The notes under the pieces were generated by a model. The model was given only the letters and a program-made list of their open reading frames with translations. It made no database searches and was not told the DNA's origin. Positions 43,583 to 51,952 of a stretch of 55,944 bases of DNA are shown here, one piece after another. The stretch spans positions 1 to 55,944 of the forward strand of contig JACQDF010000004.1 in the NCBI GenBank assembly GCA_016201205.1, in the 5' to 3' direction. Numbering within the stretch: the stretch's first letter is position 1; each line of letters starts with the position of its first letter. Position numbers and translations under genes: made by a program. Source of the stretch: Acidobacteriota bacterium (lineage in GTDB: Bacteria; Acidobacteriota; Terriglobia; Bryobacterales; Bryobacteraceae).

Positions 43583-43813
43583 ATGGCAGTCCGTACAACC
43601 GTTGACATACCGGAGGCCCTACACGACGCGCTCCGTCATCGCGCCGAGCGATCCGGCACGTCCATGCGTGCACTCATTGTCCGGGCCATCGAGCAGGTCT
43701 ACAACGAGCCCAAGAAGGGCGGCTATATCCGTGGCCCTCTCGTCAGGGGCAAGGGCAAGCTAGGTCCGCGCTTTCCCGTAGACGAGAACCCGCATGACCT
43801 CGTTTTTTCCTGA
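43583..43813 (+). CDS. Ribbon-helix-helix antitoxin (VapB/FitA-like)
   Basis: 76 residues. The N-terminal MAVRTTVDIPEALHDALRHR is a ribbon-helix-helix DNA-binding strand and helix, followed by a second helix (SMRALIVRAIEQVY). The C-terminal tail (KGKLGPRFPVDENPHDLVF) would neutralise the toxin and contains the PVDENPHD segment typical of PIN antitoxins. It overlaps the toxin gene by 20 nt and is preceded by a compact promoter. It probably represses its own promoter together with the toxin. Confidence 0.9.
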   Translation: MAVRTTVDIPEALHDALRHRAERSGTSMRALIVRAIEQVYNEPKKGGYIRGPLVRGKGKLGPRFPVDENPHDLVFS

Positions 43814-44240
43814 CTTGAACGTTTGGCTGGCTCTCTCGGTGGCCGGGCATTCTCATAGCCCCGAAGCCTGGCGCTGGCTGAGGCTGGTCCCCGTCGGGGC
43901 AGTTCTCATCTTCTCGCGCTACACGCAGGTAGGCCTGCTGCGACTCCTGACGAACCAAGCTGCCATGGGCGCACAGACACTGACCCTTGGAGAAGCTTGG
44001 AGTGTGTACGACCGATGGTTGGACGATCCGCGGGTGAAGTTCTATCCGGAGCCACGTGGCTTGGAATCCTCTTTCCGCGAGGTGACGGCTCCCTTCGCCG
44101 CGCAGGCGGCGTCGAAATGGGTCGGAGATTGTTACCTGCTCGCCTTTGCCAAAGAAAGCCGCGCAACCATGACCACCTTTGACAGAGGGCTGCTCCAGCT
44201 TGCCCGCAAGAACGGTTGTGCCGCTGTCGTGCCGGGTTGA
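43794..44240 (+). CDS. vapC: VapC-family PIN-domain toxin
   Basis: 148 residues. PIN ribonuclease with Asp7 in SFFPDLNVWLALS, the middle motif FSRYTQVGLLRLLTN, and a late acidic group in KWVGDCYLLAFAKESRATM followed by TTFDRGLLQLARKNG. In this subgroup the middle residue is Gln where many VapC have Glu. It would cleave RNA, often an initiator tRNA or rRNA in the VapC family. It overlaps the antitoxin by 20 nt, as in most such pairs. Its last 177 bp are duplicated at 46458-46634. Confidence 0.9.
   Translation: MTSFFPDLNVWLALSVAGHSHSPEAWRWLRLVPVGAVLIFSRYTQVGLLRLLTNQAAMGAQTLTLGEAWSVYDRWLDDPRVKFYPEPRGLESSFREVTAPFAAQAASKWVGDCYLLAFAKESRATMTTFDRGLLQLARKNGCAAVVPG
44064..44240 (+). repeat. 177-bp direct repeat, left copy (3' end of vapC)
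   Basis: Matches 46458-46634 in the same orientation with three differences (44161, 44175 and 44236), about 98 percent identity. The copies lie 2394 bp apart and bracket the S46 peptidase gene. The match ends within a few bases after the stop codon. Confidence 0.9.
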
Positions 44241-44270
44241 AACGTGCGCGGGAATACCTGGAGAGCGTGA

Positions 44271-46331
44271 TCATGGGGCTGGAGGCGGCCTGAACAGCTC
44301 GTTCACCACTCTCCCGGCGCCGTAAACTTTCTCGAGCGCCTCCATAATTCCGGCGCTGTCCACGGCCACCGCCCGGTTCACCTCCGGATCGAATCCGTAA
44401 TTACCGCCCAGAGAATGGATGTTGCCGTCGAAGATGAGTCCGACCAATTGGAGATCTTTGTTGAACACGGGAGAGCCTGAGTTCCCGCCGATGATGTCAT
44501 TTGTGGTGACGAAGTTGAAGTGCGTTTGCGGATTCAGCTTCTCTTTGGCGTCCAGCCAGCTTCCGGGCAGCGCAAACGGGTCGCTGCCGGTGTGCCGCTC
44601 GAATGCGCCCCCGAAGATGGTGAACGGGTGCACCATGCGCCCGCTCTCCATCCAGCCCTTGACCTGACCGACGGACAGCCGCAGGGTGAAGGTGGCGTCC
44701 GGGTAGATCGAAGCGCCGTAGACGGCAAAGCGAGCCTGGGCCAGCTTTTCTCCCAGCCGTTTTATCGGCGATTCCACTTCGTCCTCGTGCTGCTTGCGCA
44801 CGGCGCGGGCGGCAGGATCGATCTTGCGCGCCAGCCCGATCATCGGGTCCGTGGACTGGTCCAACGCCGCCTTGCCGCCTTCCAGGAGCCGTTTGCACAC
44901 CTGCGGTTGATCGAGCTGGGTTCCGTTCACCATGGAAGTGGCGATTTCCCGCGGCGATTGTTTGCCGAGAATCCGCCGCACGTCCGGATCGTCGGGCCCA
45001 AGCGCCTCGACCAGTTTGGTCAGAGCGAAGGTCATCTTCTCGATCTCGAGCTCCTTGGAAACCGGCGCCGTGCTCAACAGATACTGACGCAACTGGGGCA
45101 GTCGTGACTCGGTGTACTCCTCGAGCCGCTTCTCGTTCGGCTTGGCGAGTTCGTCCGCAAGGCGGACAAGCTGCCTCGCGTGTGCAAACAGGGATGTGCG
45201 GAATCCGGCCGCCAGATAGATGTAGCGGAGGAACAGCGCGCGTTCCCGTTTCACGACAGCTTCCATCTCGTCCCACAATCCGCCCATCCCGAAGGCTAGC
45301 TTGCGATCGGCCATGACCCGCTTGCGGAAGTCCACCTCTTTCGCTTGCAGTTGTTTGAAAAAATCTTTCGACGTCAGCGCGGCCTGCTCGCCTTTGAATG
45401 CTTTGATGGTGTTCTCGACACTGAGCAGGTAGGATTGCGAAACGCGCTTTTGTTCCGCTCCCCGCTGCTGAAACTGGACGAGGTTCCCGCGCAGCTCGGA
45501 AAACGAATACAGCAAATGCGGCTTGACGAAATCGCGTTCCAGTTCCAGTTGAGCGATGGTGAGCTGCCGGTAGGTTCCACCGGGATGGCCCGAGACGAAC
45601 GTGAGATCGCCTTCTTTGGGGCCGCTCTTCGACACAGCAAAGAAGTTCGGCGACGCGGCGGGCCGGCCGTTATCGTAGGCGCGGAGAAAACTCAGGTCGA
45701 GGTTGTAGCGCGGGAACATGAAGTTGTCGGGATCTCCGCCGAAGAGGGCGATCCCAAGCTCGGGGGCAAAGACCAGCCTCACATCCTGGTACCGGCGGTA
45801 TTTGTACAACTCGTAATGGCCGCCACCATACAGCGTGACCACGTCGCAGCGCACATTCTCGCTGGTGGCGGCCGCCTTTTCCAGCCGCGCGATCTCGGCT
45901 TTCCGCGCTTCGTTGGCTTCCTGATCTTTCTTTCCGCTGGTGACCTTGGTGATGGCCGCCGTGACGTCGGTGATCTCGGCCAGTTGATTGGCTTCCACAT
46001 TCGGGCAGCGCAATTCCTCGCCTTCCTGCCTCGCCCAGAAACCCTTCGCCAGGTAGTCCTTCTCCGGGGTGGAAAGATCCTGGATACAGGCAGTGGCGCA
46101 ATGGTGGTTGGTCAGAATCAGACCGTTCGGAGAGACAAAACTCGCCGAGCATCCTTGCGCCAGCCGGACGGAGGCCAGGCGCGCCTTCTCCAGCCATTGC
46201 TCGCTGGGCGCGAAGCCGTGAAGCGCATTCAGTTTCTGGCTGGGGAAGTTGTTGTAGGTCCACATACCTTCTTCGGCGTGGACCGCCACCAGGCCCCACA
46301 GAACGATAGGGAAGGAACGAAGCAGAGCCAT
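44271..46331 (-). CDS. S46-family dipeptidyl peptidase (DPP7-like)
   Basis: An exported serine peptidase that releases dipeptides from the N terminus of peptides. 686 residues from ATG 46331, which gives the signal peptide MALLRSFPIVLWGLVAVHAE; the frame is open further upstream, but that part has no family similarity. Catalytic His lies in GLILTNHHCATACIQD (HHC at residues 76-78) and Ser618 in DIIGGNSGSPVFNKDLQLVG. The residue that separates the DPP7 and DPP11 types is Gly636 in GLIFDGN, as in DPP7 (hydrophobic preference), rather than Arg (acidic preference in DPP11). The gene stands alone, bracketed by the duplicated vapC end. Confidence 0.94.
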   Translation of the reverse strand: MALLRSFPIVLWGLVAVHAEEGMWTYNNFPSQKLNALHGFAPSEQWLEKARLASVRLAQGCSASFVSPNGLILTNHHCATACIQDLSTPEKDYLAKGFWARQEGEELRCPNVEANQLAEITDVTAAITKVTSGKKDQEANEARKAEIARLEKAAATSENVRCDVVTLYGGGHYELYKYRRYQDVRLVFAPELGIALFGGDPDNFMFPRYNLDLSFLRAYDNGRPAASPNFFAVSKSGPKEGDLTFVSGHPGGTYRQLTIAQLELERDFVKPHLLYSFSELRGNLVQFQQRGAEQKRVSQSYLLSVENTIKAFKGEQAALTSKDFFKQLQAKEVDFRKRVMADRKLAFGMGGLWDEMEAVVKRERALFLRYIYLAAGFRTSLFAHARQLVRLADELAKPNEKRLEEYTESRLPQLRQYLLSTAPVSKELEIEKMTFALTKLVEALGPDDPDVRRILGKQSPREIATSMVNGTQLDQPQVCKRLLEGGKAALDQSTDPMIGLARKIDPAARAVRKQHEDEVESPIKRLGEKLAQARFAVYGASIYPDATFTLRLSVGQVKGWMESGRMVHPFTIFGGAFERHTGSDPFALPGSWLDAKEKLNPQTHFNFVTTNDIIGGNSGSPVFNKDLQLVGLIFDGNIHSLGGNYGFDPEVNRAVAVDSAGIMEALEKVYGAGRVVNELFRPPPAP

Positions 46332-46457
46332 TGCGCCCCAGGATAGCGTAGCCGCAGCCGGGTCTATGTGGCAGCCGGACAGGGCGAACGGAAACCAGCG
46401 GGTCCAATCACATCGCATCAGACGCGGTGCAAGGCGTCGCGTGTGCATAGGTCAGGT

Positions 46458-46635
46458 GGAATCCTCTTTCCGCGAGGTGACGGCTCCCTTCGCCGCGCAG
46501 GCGGCGTCGAAATGGGTCGGAGATTGTTACCTGCTCGCCTTTGCCAAAGAAAGCGGCGCAACCATGACTACCTTTGACAGAGGGCTGCTCCAGCTTGCCC
46601 GCAAGAACGGTTGTGCCGCTGTCGTGCCAGGTTGA
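46458..46635 (+). pseudogene. Duplicated 3' fragment of vapC (right copy of the 177-bp repeat)
   Basis: Encodes the last 58 or so residues of the PIN toxin (ESSFREVTAPFAAQAASKWV to the end) with one substitution, Arg to Gly before ATMTTFDRG. The fragment lacks the start, the first catalytic Asp and the middle motif, and no ribosome site precedes it, so no toxin is made. The open frame to its left comes from the S46 upstream region. Confidence 0.9.
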
Positions 46636-46747
46636 AAGGTGCGAGCGAGAGAGATCGCTCAGGCGCCCCGCCGGGCGTGTCCTGTCCGGAGCAGCGCAGT
46701 GGGTGATGTACAATAGTCCCAAGCACAACAACAGGCAAATTTGTTTT

Positions 46748-47554
46748 ATGCCGCTGAGGCAGGCGATGGCCGAGCTGGAGACCGCCACCCGTGAGCAGAT
46801 CGCGCAGGTGCTCGCCGACCGCTTCGCCTCAGCCCGGGAAGCGTTTCAGAAGGAAATCGCCGCCGGCGAGCTGGCTCTCAGCGAGCGTTTCAACCAGATG
46901 GCGAGGCGGCTGCGGCTGGCCGAAAACTCCGCTGAATGGAAAGCCATCGTCCTGGAGATTGCGAGTCTGTTTGCTGCCAAGGCGGCCCTCTTCGACGCCA
47001 CCGACACCGCGATCGTGGAAGCGCCGGCTTTTGCCACCGCCGTCGAATCCAAAGACACCATCGTCACCGTACGGGCGGCGAGCGAGCTTTCCGCGCAGGT
47101 CCTCGAGACGCTCGGCGAATCGTCGAGCGGGCGGTGCTATCTTTTCCCTATTCTCGAGGACGGCAACGTGACGGCGATTCTTTATGCCGAGCCCGGGGAG
47201 CAGCCGCTGGACCGCAATGCCCTCGAGCTGGTAGCGACTCTGGCGGCCACATCGGTTCCCAAGCCTTCGCCTGCGCCCGAGGATGCCCTGCGCTTGCAAG
47301 CGAGGCGATTTGCCCGCGTTCGCGCGGCTGAAATGCGGCTGTACGATTCGCCGGCAGTGCTCGAAGGGCGAAAGCATCGAAATCTGTACATCATCCTGCG
47401 AGCTAAAATCGATTCCGGGCGGCAAGAGTTTCGCAATCTCTACCTGCGGAACTGCCCGTCCATGGCCGATTATTTCCATGAGGAGCTGGTGCGGACCCTG
47501 GCAAATGGCGATGCGGAGGCAATGGGTGCAGAGTACCCTGGACCGATGGCGTAA
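46748..47554 (+). CDS. Hypothetical protein, possible GAF-like domain, 268 aa
   Basis: Function not recognised with certainty. Starting at ATG 46748 (MPLRQAMAELETATREQIAQ) it has a long helical N terminus, then a mixed segment (KAALFDATDTAIVEAPAFAT, GRCYLFPILEDGNVTAILYA) that could be a degenerate GAF-type ligand domain, and a C-terminal part LRLQARRFARVRAAEMRLYD followed by YLRNCPSMADYFHEELVRTL. No signal peptide. The transglycosylase gene starts inside its last 29 nt, so the two are coupled. Confidence 0.75.
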   Translation: MPLRQAMAELETATREQIAQVLADRFASAREAFQKEIAAGELALSERFNQMARRLRLAENSAEWKAIVLEIASLFAAKAALFDATDTAIVEAPAFATAVESKDTIVTVRAASELSAQVLETLGESSSGRCYLFPILEDGNVTAILYAEPGEQPLDRNALELVATLAATSVPKPSPAPEDALRLQARRFARVRAAEMRLYDSPAVLEGRKHRNLYIILRAKIDSGRQEFRNLYLRNCPSMADYFHEELVRTLANGDAEAMGAEYPGPMA

Positions 47555-49670
47555 GGCGCTGGCGATAGGCGCGGGCCTGTTGTGTCTTTCTACGCCGGCG
47601 CTGGCGCAAGGCGCCAGAGACCTCCAGAACCTGGCCCGGGGCGTGCAGTCGGTCCGCGAAAAAGCTTATTCAAGAGCCGTTCCACTCTTGAAGGGGTTGC
47701 CCGAGCGGCTCCCTGCTCTGGCCGACTACGCCGCATTCTCACTGGGGCAGGCCTATTACGAACTCGGGGATAATTCCGCCGCCATGGCCGCGCTCGAAAT
47801 TACCTGCCAGTACCCCCTCCCTTCGCCCCTGACCGGACACGCGGTGGTGCTTTCCGCGGAGGCCTTGTCCAAGACGGGCAAGGCCAGCCAGGCGGTGGCG
47901 CTTCTCCGGCAGTATTATTCGAGGATCCCCGTGCCGGCCGCGGAAGCCGGGCTGGCAAAGGCCTTCGAAGCAGCCGGCGATGCCGTTTCCGCCGCCGCAA
48001 GCTGGCAGCGTGTCTATTACAGCTTCTCCAACTCCGAGCAAGCTCGCGAGGCATCCGACGCTCTCAGGCGGTTGCGCCTGAAACTGGGTGCGGCCTTTCC
48101 GACTCCGCTGGGTCAATCGATTCTCGCCCGAGCCAAGGCCCTCGCCGACGCCAAGCGCTTCCTGGAAGCGAGAAGGGAGCTGGAATCGGCCGTGCTCACC
48201 CTCGGCGGAGCCGAGCGGGATCTGGCCAGGGTGCGTATCGGGAGCGTTGACTACCTGGCCAGGCAGAATCTCAGGGCTCACCAGTATCTCAACGCTCTGA
48301 AAGTGGACGACCCGGAAGCAGACGCCGAGCGGCTCTACCACTTGCTCGCCTTGGCCAAGCGGCTGGATCGTGAAGAGCAGATGGCGCGATTCCTCCGCGA
48401 ACTGGATCAGAAGCACCCGCAATCCAACTGGCGGCTGGAAGGTATTCTTACGGTTGCCAACCATTACCTGATGAAGAACGAGCGGGACCGATGGGAGCCG
48501 TTGTACCGAACCTGCGCCGCGCTGTTTTCTTCCAGCCCGGAGGCGTCCTTTTGCGACTGGAAAATTACATGGGCCAACTATCTGCGTCGCCAACCAGATA
48601 CGGAGAAAATCCTCAAAAATCACCTTAAGCAGTACCCGGGCTCGGAAAAGGCGCCGGCAACGCTTTATTTTCTGGGGCGGATGGCCGAGAGCGGGCGCGA
48701 TCCCGGCAGTGCAATGGCTTACTACACGACCATCGATCAACACTATCCCAACCACTACTATGCCATGCTGGCCCGTGACCGCATGGCTACGGTTTCCAAA
48801 GCCATGCCGAACCAGGCAACACTGGACTTGCTGAAGGCAATCCCCTTCCCACAGCATCGCCAGGAGTTGAGCTTCGAGCCGACTGATGCGACCAGGCGGC
48901 GGCTGGAACGAGCCAAGCTGCTCGAATCGGCGGGACTGGACGAGCCGGCTGAGTCCGAGCTGCGTTTTGCCGCCCGCACCGACGGGCAATCCCACATTAT
49001 TGCCATCGATCTGGCGCGGGTGTTGCGCAAGCGCGGAGCCGAGGACGAAGCGTTGCGCGCAGTCAAGGCTTACGTTCCCAACTACCTGTCTGTCCCCATG
49101 GAGTCAGCGCCTTCCTCGTTCTGGCGAGTGGCCTTTCCGCTGCCCTATCGGGAGTCGCTGGAGCGGAATGCCCGCCAAAAATCACTCGACCCCTACGTGC
49201 TGGCGGGATTGATCAGGCAGGAATCGGAGTTTAATCCCCGGGCGGTTTCCCGCACCAGCGCCCGCGGGCTTACCCAAGTGATGCCTTCCACCGGCCGCCA
49301 GTTGAGCCGCCAGACCGGCATGAACCGCTACAGCACACAGATGCTCTTCGAGCCTGAGGTGAACCTGAAGCTTGGCGCCCACTATCTGCATCAGTTGCTG
49401 GCGTCTCTAGGAGGCAAGTGGGAAGAGACCCTGGCTTCCTACAATGGAGGGAAGTCGCGCGTGATGCGCTGGCTCGGATGGGGCGAGTTCCGGGAACCGG
49501 CTGAATTCATCGAGACCATTCCCATCAAGGAGACCCGCGACTACGTCCAGATCGTGCTGCGGAACGCCAGCGTCTATCGAAAACTTTACGCCAACGCCAG
49601 CGCTGCGATACCTTCAGAGAATGGCAGTGCCCGTGGAGAAGCCCCGCGTCTTGCCTCCCAGCGCCAGTAG
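47526..49670 (+). CDS. slt: Soluble lytic murein transglycosylase (Slt70-like)
   Basis: Cleaves peptidoglycan to give 1,6-anhydro-muropeptides in the periplasm. 714 residues from GTG 47526, which has GGAGG 7 nt upstream and yields the signal peptide MQSTLDRWRKALAIGAGLLC followed by LSTPALAQ. The N-terminal 520 residues are helical and TPR-like (VQSVREKAYSRAVPLLKGLP), forming the ring of Slt70; the C-terminal domain has catalytic Glu566 in LAGLIRQESEFNPRAVS, then ARGLTQVMPSTGRQLSR and the ASYNGGKSRVMRW loop. It overlaps the upstream gene by 29 nt and the aminotransferase by 50 nt. Confidence 0.92.
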   Translation: MQSTLDRWRKALAIGAGLLCLSTPALAQGARDLQNLARGVQSVREKAYSRAVPLLKGLPERLPALADYAAFSLGQAYYELGDNSAAMAALEITCQYPLPSPLTGHAVVLSAEALSKTGKASQAVALLRQYYSRIPVPAAEAGLAKAFEAAGDAVSAAASWQRVYYSFSNSEQAREASDALRRLRLKLGAAFPTPLGQSILARAKALADAKRFLEARRELESAVLTLGGAERDLARVRIGSVDYLARQNLRAHQYLNALKVDDPEADAERLYHLLALAKRLDREEQMARFLRELDQKHPQSNWRLEGILTVANHYLMKNERDRWEPLYRTCAALFSSSPEASFCDWKITWANYLRRQPDTEKILKNHLKQYPGSEKAPATLYFLGRMAESGRDPGSAMAYYTTIDQHYPNHYYAMLARDRMATVSKAMPNQATLDLLKAIPFPQHRQELSFEPTDATRRRLERAKLLESAGLDEPAESELRFAARTDGQSHIIAIDLARVLRKRGAEDEALRAVKAYVPNYLSVPMESAPSSFWRVAFPLPYRESLERNARQKSLDPYVLAGLIRQESEFNPRAVSRTSARGLTQVMPSTGRQLSRQTGMNRYSTQMLFEPEVNLKLGAHYLHQLLASLGGKWEETLASYNGGKSRVMRWLGWGEFREPAEFIETIPIKETRDYVQIVLRNASVYRKLYANASAAIPSENGSARGEAPRLASQRQ

Positions 49671-50826
49671 GGAGCGCTTTCGCAGCCTTCGTACGGAGAA
49701 CTTCACCGAATCGGTCATCCGGGAGATGACGCGGCTGGCGATCCAATGCGATGCCGTGAACCTGGCCCAGGGCTTCCCGGATTTTCCAGCCCCAGGGGTA
49801 CTCAAGCAGGCGGCCCATCAGGCTATCGACGCCGAGTTCAACCAATACAGTATTACCTGGGGCGCTAAGCCCTTTCGCGACGCCATCGCCGCCAAGTACA
49901 AGCGTTGGTACGGGATTGAGTTGGATCCGGAGCGCGAGATCACCGTTTGCTGTGGGTCCACCGAAGGGATGATTGCATCCTTGCTCGCGGTGACGAATCC
50001 AGGCGAGGAGGTGATTGTCTTTGAACCTTACTACGAAAACTACGGCCCGGATACGGAACTGTGCAGCGCGGCGCGGCGGATCGTGCCGTTGAGACCACCA
50101 GACTGGTCCTTTGACCCGGACGAATTAAAGCGGGCCTTTAACTCCCGGACCAAGGCGATTATCGTCACAAGCCCTAACAATCCGACAGGCAAGATCTTCA
50201 GCCGCGAGGAATTCGCTTTGATCGCCCGTTTGTGCCACGAATTCGACGCCCTTTGTATCACCGATGAGATCTACGAGCACATCCTGTACGATGGCGTCGA
50301 GCATATCCCGATTCTTGCCATTCCCGGGATGCGAGAGCGCGGCATCCTGGTGAACAGCATGAGCAAGACGTACTCGGTCACCGGCTGGCGTGTCGGCTGG
50401 GTGCTGGCGGCCCCGGACCTGACGGATTCCATTCGCAAAGTGCACGACTTTCTCACGGTGGGCGCCGCACACCCGCTGCAAATGGCCGGCGTCACGGCGC
50501 TCGCGCTCCCGGAAAGTTATTACCAGGGGCTGGCGGCCGAATACCAGAAGCGGCGAGACCACATCCTGGGCGTGTTGGAAGAGACCGGCTTCCGCTGCTT
50601 CCTTCCCAAGGGCGCCTACTACGTGATGGCGGACATCTCCGGATTCGGCTTTGACAACGACACCGATTTCGCTCTGCACCTGCTGGAGCGGGCTGGGGTG
50701 GCGGCCGTCCCCGGATCCAGTTTCTTTTCCAACCCCGCCGATGGGCGGCAATTAATTCGCTTCTGTTTTTGCAAAAAATATGAGACGCTGGAGCTGGCAC
50801 GGCAACGATTAAAGAGACTGGCCTGA
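49621..50826 (+). CDS. Class I/II PLP-dependent aminotransferase
   Basis: 401 residues, fold-type I. PLP-binding Lys249 is in VNSMSKTYSVTGWRVGWVLA; other conserved points are NLAQGFPDFPAPGVL, SPNNPTGKIF (the Asn that holds PLP) and DEIYEHILYDG (the Asp and Tyr of the cofactor site). The NLAQGFPDF start is typical of the YbdL / kynurenine-oxoglutarate transaminase group, which act on methionine, glutamine or aromatic amino acids. Its start lies inside the transglycosylase 3' end (50-nt overlap), so the two are in one transcript although the functions seem unrelated. Confidence 0.93.
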   Translation: MAVPVEKPRVLPPSASRERFRSLRTENFTESVIREMTRLAIQCDAVNLAQGFPDFPAPGVLKQAAHQAIDAEFNQYSITWGAKPFRDAIAAKYKRWYGIELDPEREITVCCGSTEGMIASLLAVTNPGEEVIVFEPYYENYGPDTELCSAARRIVPLRPPDWSFDPDELKRAFNSRTKAIIVTSPNNPTGKIFSREEFALIARLCHEFDALCITDEIYEHILYDGVEHIPILAIPGMRERGILVNSMSKTYSVTGWRVGWVLAAPDLTDSIRKVHDFLTVGAAHPLQMAGVTALALPESYYQGLAAEYQKRRDHILGVLEETGFRCFLPKGAYYVMADISGFGFDNDTDFALHLLERAGVAAVPGSSFFSNPADGRQLIRFCFCKKYETLELARQRLKRLA

Positions 50827-50838
50827 GAGGAGGTCTCT

Positions 50839-51222
50839 ATGGCGCCAATTCTCCTCTTCCCTGAAACGGTGGTTGAGGGAGGCGGACGCGGCCCTGTCAT
50901 TGACTTGGGCTCGGCAAGAGGGAAGCCGTTGCAGCTCACCCTGATCATTAACCGCATGATGGAGCAGCAGACCCTCGATCTGGCAGTGTGTGGGTCAGGG
51001 GACGGGTCGGACTGGAGCGCCAGGCCCATCATGATCCTGCCGCATAAGTATTATTGCGGCACCTACTACCACGTCGTGGATCTCTCGGAGCTCCCGGACG
51101 CGCGGTTCCTGCGCGTTGACTACCAAGTCCACGGGTGGGCTCATCCCGGGACATCGCCGGTGTCATGCTTTTCGGTGTGGGCCGAACCGGCGCATGAAGG
51201 TGTCCTCGCCGCCGCGCGCTAG
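50839..51222 (+). CDS. Conserved hypothetical protein, 127 aa
   Basis: Function not recognised. 127 residues, no signal peptide, with beta-rich sequence (MAPILLFPETVVEGGGRGPV, KPLQLTLIINRMMEQQTLDL, RPIMILPHKYYCGTYYHVVD) like a small jelly-roll or a sandwich domain. A strong ribosome site GAGGAGG precedes ATG 50839, 12 nt after the aminotransferase stop, so it is probably co-transcribed with it. Codon use matches neighbouring genes. Confidence 0.72.
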   Translation: MAPILLFPETVVEGGGRGPVIDLGSARGKPLQLTLIINRMMEQQTLDLAVCGSGDGSDWSARPIMILPHKYYCGTYYHVVDLSELPDARFLRVDYQVHGWAHPGTSPVSCFSVWAEPAHEGVLAAAR

Positions 51223-51267
51223 CCTGACCTGTAACCTCCCCCGAACACGGCGTCTGAAGTGTTTGCG

Positions 51268-51320
51268 TAAGACCGCTTGCTGACGCGCGCGGCTCCGAAA
51301 CAGAGCCGTGACCGTGAGAT
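51268..51320. repeat. Repeat family B, copy 4, as an inverted pair
   Basis: 51268-51305 is the exact complement of 37942-37979 over 38 nt. A second arm, gagccgtgaccgtgag (51303-51318), pairs imperfectly with the first across a short loop, giving a stem of about 12 of 16 matched bases. It lies in the 166-nt gap between the small protein and the ECF sigma gene and could act as a barrier to transcription. Confidence 0.7.
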
Positions 51321-51388
51321 TCTGGAACTTTGGCTGCCCCACGCAGCAATACTGATCAGAGCATGACACGTCCTGAGAAAGGATGCGG

Positions 51389-51952
51389 ATGGAGCTCGAG
51401 TCGTTGAGCGACGAAGCGCTGGTTTCGCGCGCGCGCAACGGTTGTCAGCAGAGCTTCACGCTGCTCTACCAGCGGCACCAGGGCAGGATCTACCGATTCT
51501 CGCACGAGTTAAGCGGATCGGCCGCCGCCGCCGAGGAGGTGACGCAGGAGGTTTTCTTGGTTTTGCTGGCTGAGATGGACCGGTACGACGCGAGCCATGG
51601 CTCCCTGCTTGCTTACCTCATGGGCGTGGCTCGCAATCAGACCTACCGCTGGCTGCGGAAGAACAACGTGTACCTGTCTCTGGAGCCGGCCGAAGTGGAA
51701 GCAGAGCCTGCAAGCGTGGACATGACAGCCGATCTGACGCGCAAGGAAAGCATCGAGGCGCTTGGGCAGGCGATTGCTTCGCTGCCGCTCCCCTATCGGG
51801 AGGTTCTGGTCTTGTGTGACTTGGAAGAATTGGATTATGCGCAGGCGGCTCAGGCTTTGGGCTGCCCCATCGGAACGGTGCGATCGAGGCTGCACCGCGC
51901 CAGGGCGCTGCTCGCGGAAAAATGCCAGGCTTCGATGAGGTGTTCGGCATGA
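51389..51952 (+). CDS. ECF-type RNA polymerase sigma factor
   Basis: 187 residues from ATG 51389, preceded by GAGAAAGG at 51375-51382; an ATG at 51383 has no room for a ribosome site. Region 2 (LSDEALVSRARNGCQQSFTL, AAAEEVTQEVFLVLLAEMDR, YLMGVARNQTYRWLRK) and region 4 (ASLPLPYREVLVLCDLEELD, YAQAAQALGCPIGTVRSRLH) are clear; the long linker lacks region 3, as in ECF factors. It directs transcription of a stress- or envelope-related set. The anti-sigma gene overlaps it by 4 nt. Confidence 0.95.
   Translation: MELESLSDEALVSRARNGCQQSFTLLYQRHQGRIYRFSHELSGSAAAAEEVTQEVFLVLLAEMDRYDASHGSLLAYLMGVARNQTYRWLRKNNVYLSLEPAEVEAEPASVDMTADLTRKESIEALGQAIASLPLPYREVLVLCDLEELDYAQAAQALGCPIGTVRSRLHRARALLAEKCQASMRCSA

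Noticed and set aside
46366..46635. 89-codon open frame read as a second small toxin gene
   Set aside because: Its first 30 codons come from the S46 upstream region; the rest is the duplicated vapC end without catalytic N terminus or ribosome site.
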